This document shows, piece after piece, positions 61,704 through 64,000 of a DNA stretch of 64,000 nucleotides. The first letter of the stretch is position 1, and every line of letters begins with the position of its first letter. The translations under genes were made by a program, and so were the position numbers. The notes under the pieces were generated by a model. The model had not been told where the DNA came from, made no database searches, and worked only from the letters and a program-made list of their open reading frames with translations. Source of the DNA: Vibrio cincinnatiensis (GTDB lineage Bacteria > Pseudomonadota > Gammaproteobacteria > Enterobacterales > Vibrionaceae); the NCBI RefSeq assembly GCF_022113815.1, contig NZ_SGOM01000007.1, positions 1-64,000 on the forward strand. Reading direction: 5' to 3'.

Positions 61704-63134
61704 ATGAAACCGATCCTACCTGACTACAACAAAGCAGGCGTGTTGATCATCGGTGATGTCATGCTTGATCGTTATTGGCATGGCCCTACAGGGCGTATTT
61801 CACCAGAAGCTCCTGTTCCGGTCGTTAAAGTGGAGCATCATGAAGAGCGTCCGGGTGGGGCTGCTAACGTTGCGATGAATATTGCCTCTTTAGGCGGTCA
61901 GGCAACCATCATTGGCTTAACCGGTATGGATGAACCTGCTCAAGTCTTGGAAGAAAAACTCACCTCATTAAATGTAGCGTGTGATTTTGTCGCATTGGCT
62001 GATTATCCGACGATCACAAAATTACGCGTATTGAGCCGAGGCCAGCAGTTAATTCGCTTGGATTTTGAAGAAAAATTTGAACAAAACGACGCCAAACAAA
62101 TGTTATCTCGGATGGAAGATGCTTTACCTCGTGTGAACGCGGTCATTTTATCTGACTACGCAAAAGGGGCTTTAGAGCATGTTCAGGTACTGATTCAACG
62201 TGCTCGTGCGGCGAACCTGCCTGTTTTTATCGACCCTAAAGGGGCTGATTTTGAACGCTACCGAGGTGCAACACTGCTCACTCCTAATATGGCAGAATTT
62301 GAGCAAGTGGTTGGTAAAGTCACATCAGAACAAGATTTGGTTGAGAAAGGGTTAGCCTTGATCGAACAGTTTGATTTTGAAGCCTTGTTGATTACTCGAA
62401 GTGAGCATGGCATGACCTTGCTGCGTCGTGGGATGGAACCGTTTCATTTACCAACGCAAGCAAAAGAAGTGTTTGATGTGACTGGGGCTGGTGATACGGT
62501 CATTTCTGTATTAGCGGCATCGGTTGCCGCTGGAAAATCCTTAGATGATGCTTGTGCACTAGCCAATGCGGCTGCGGGCGTTGTCGTCGGTAAACTTGGC
62601 ACCTCAACGGTTTCTACGATTGAGTTAGCTGAAGCGATTCATGGCAGTAAAGATTCTGAATTTGGTATTATCAGTGAACAAGCCTTGATTGAAGCAGTAA
62701 AAAAAGCCAAAGCTCGTGGTGAGAAAGTGGTGATGACCAATGGCTGCTTTGACATTCTACATGCTGGCCATGTTTCTTATCTGAATCATGCCGCAGAGCT
62801 TGGTGATCGACTTATTGTGGCCGTGAATACCGATGAGTCCGTAAAACGCTTAAAAGGACCGGGACGTCCGGTTAACCCAACGGATCGTCGTATGGCGGTA
62901 CTGGCTGGATTAGGAGCGGTGGATTGGGTTGTTCCGTTTGCAGAAGAGACGCCACAACGCCTGATTGGTGAAGTATTGCCGAGCTTATTAGTGAAAGGTG
63001 GCGATTATAAACCAGAAGACATTGCGGGTGGTGCGGAAGTGATCGCAGCTGGGGGCGAAGTGAAAGTATTGAACTTTGAAGATGGCTGCTCAACCACAGA
63101 AATTATTCAGGCTATCCGAGGTGGAAAAGGTTAA
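61704..63134 (+). CDS. hldE: Bifunctional heptose kinase/adenylyltransferase
   Basis: A 476-residue enzyme of ADP-heptose synthesis for the lipopolysaccharide core. The N-terminal PfkB-type kinase carries [16 protein letters not shown] and [15 protein letters not shown] (about residues 1-320). The C-terminal adenylyltransferase has [19 protein letters not shown] (about 340-476). It lies 64 bases after glnE, as in E. coli, and ends at a bidirectional hairpin. Confidence 0.97.
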   Translation: MKPILPDYNKAGVLIIGDVMLDRYWHGPTGRISPEAPVPVVKVEHHEERPGGAANVAMNIASLGGQATIIGLTGMDEPAQVLEEKLTSLNVACDFVALADYPTITKLRVLSRGQQLIRLDFEEKFEQNDAKQMLSRMEDALPRVNAVILSDYAKGALEHVQVLIQRARAANLPVFIDPKGADFERYRGATLLTPNMAEFEQVVGKVTSEQDLVEKGLALIEQFDFEALLITRSEHGMTLLRRGMEPFHLPTQAKEVFDVTGAGDTVISVLAASVAAGKSLDDACALANAAAGVVVGKLGTSTVSTIELAEAIHGSKDSEFGIISEQALIEAVKKAKARGEKVVMTNGCFDILHAGHVSYLNHAAELGDRLIVAVNTDESVKRLKGPGRPVNPTDRRMAVLAGLGAVDWVVPFAEETPQRLIGEVLPSLLVKGGDYKPEDIAGGAEVIAAGGEVKVLNFEDGCSTTEIIQAIRGGKG

Positions 63135-63217
63135 TCGTTGGACTCTGTTTTCCTCATCGTGCGACTTTGAATGCGTAAGTGTTGAGGCGCATTCAGCGAG
63201 GGATTAACCAGGCATGA

Positions 63218-63243
63218 ATAAAGGGCTCATTTGAGCCCTTTAT
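63218..63243. terminator. Bidirectional hairpin between hldE and tolC
   Basis: ATAAAGGGCTCA pairs with TGAGCCCTTTAT, with an A/T-rich tail on both sides. It lies between convergent hldE and tolC. The T run is short, so termination efficiency is uncertain. Confidence 0.75.
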
Positions 63244-63266
63244 GTATTGATGAGTGACTAAAGAGA

Positions 63267-64000
63267 CTATTTTTTCGCGGTTTTTAACCCTGAATTAATA
63301 TCTAGAATATCTTGCTCATTCAGTGAACCAATCGCTTGGCGTAACTGTAATACGTTAAGAATGTAATCGTAACGAGCAGAAGATAGGTTACGGTTTGCAT
63401 CGTAGAGGCGACGAGTGGCATCTAATACATCCACAATAGTACGAGTGCCCACTTCAAAGCCGGCTTCTGTTGCTTCTAGAGCTGAGCGAGCGGAAATAAC
63501 CGTCTGTTCGTAAGCGCGTAGAGCACCAATCGAGGCATTGATATTGTTGTTGTAAGCGCGAACATTCTTCACAACCGTTCTAAACGAAGCTTCTAAGTCT
63601 TGGCTAGCGGCGACATAGGTGTATTCTGCTTGTTTTGTCTGTGACGTGACATTACCACCAGTATAGAGGGGAACGTTCAAATTTAGACCAATTGCAAAAT
63701 CATTGTAATCGTGGCCACTATAACTGTATGAACCGCTGTCACTGTTAGATTCATGGCCGTAATTATATCCACCATCCAAGGTCAACGACGGTAAATGGCC
63801 TGAACTGGCTAACGAGATATTATCTTTGGCAATATCTTGCGCAATACGAGAAGACAGTAGGGATAAGTTTTGTTGCTGTGCTCGTTCGATCAAAGCTTCC
63901 ATTGATTCTGTGCTACGGCTGGCTGAGAAGCGCTCTGTATCAAGAATGTTGAGGTCTGCGTAATCTTGCCCGGTAATTTCACGTAAAGATTCATAGCTGT
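63267..64000 (-). CDS. tolC: Outer-membrane channel TolC (C-terminal part; cut by window end)
   Basis: The gene runs off the window end, so about 243 C-terminal residues are visible. The first visible residues (SYESLREITG) match TolC. LSLLSSRIAQDIAKDNI, NVPLYTGGNVTSQTKQAEY and the GTRTIVDVLDATRRLYDANRN stretch are also typical. TolC is the outer-membrane partner of RND and other pumps, and the RND operon at 6459-11506 may use it. Confidence 0.95.
   Translation of the reverse strand, partial: SYESLREITGQDYADLNILDTERFSASRSTESMEALIERAQQQNLSLLSSRIAQDIAKDNISLASSGHLPSLTLDGGYNYGHESNSDSGSYSYSGHDYNDFAIGLNLNVPLYTGGNVTSQTKQAEYTYVAASQDLEASFRTVVKNVRAYNNNINASIGALRAYEQTVISARSALEATEAGFEVGTRTIVDVLDATRRLYDANRNLSSARYDYILNVLQLRQAIGSLNEQDILDINSGLKTAKK

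Noticed and set aside
63169..63194. Inverted repeat GAATGCG/CGCATTC after hldE
   Set aside because: Possible secondary structure, but no T run and the better hairpin follows at 63218-63243.

Overview
The window is a stretch of gammaproteobacterial chromosome, most likely from Vibrio or a close relative in the Vibrionaceae. The gene neighbourhoods (rpoE-rseABC-lepA-lepB-rnc-era-recO-pdxJ-acpS, barA, rlmD-relA-mazG-pyrG-eno, glnE-hldE, tolC) and the protein sequences match that family. It is almost entirely core, housekeeping DNA. I see no phage, transposase, integron or CRISPR array.

Layout. Positions 1-430 are the distal end of an rRNA operon: a partial 5S, tRNA-Thr(GGT), a second 5S and a terminator. 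A DUF547 gene follows. Next is the leucine operon leuA-B-C-D on the minus strand, with a leader peptide (leuL, found here by reading the sequence) and an attenuator. A TetR-adaptor-RND pump operon, a PAP2 phosphatase-glycosyltransferase pair, leuO, an acyl-CoA ligase and ilvIH run to 19.2 kb. In E. coli the genes leuLABCD, leuO and ilvIH lie side by side; here about 9 kb of extra genes separates them. From 19.2 to 31 kb are serA, rpiA, fau with 6S RNA (ssrS), zapA, ygfB, ubiH, ubiI, a ytfK homologue, a YbaK-family deacylase, ygfZ, sdhE-ygfX and nadB. From 31 to 40 kb runs the sigma-E envelope-stress operon followed by lepA, lepB, rnc, era, recO, pdxJ and acpS. From 40 to 51 kb are barA (minus strand), rlmD, relA, mazG, pyrG and eno. 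From 51 kb to the end are cca, ygiM, a phosphate transporter with its DUF47 partner, ygiF, a chemotaxis receptor, glnE, hldE and the 3' part of tolC.

How the genes fit together. leuABCD, ilvIH, serA and leuO form a branched-chain and serine biosynthesis block. relA and the ytfK homologue belong to the stringent response. rpoE-rseABC and lepB serve the envelope. barA would be the VarS-type kinase of the VarS/VarA-Csr circuit. The RND pump has no outer-membrane gene of its own and could use TolC.

The best candidates for a second look are the leu attenuator, the structured ilvI leader with a 33-codon ORF, a 22-bp perfect palindrome upstream of the tetR-RND operon, a possible small RNA near 26.45 kb, the PAP2-glycosyltransferase pair, and two 5S copies that differ by a compensatory base pair. 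I found no clear new defence or mobile system.
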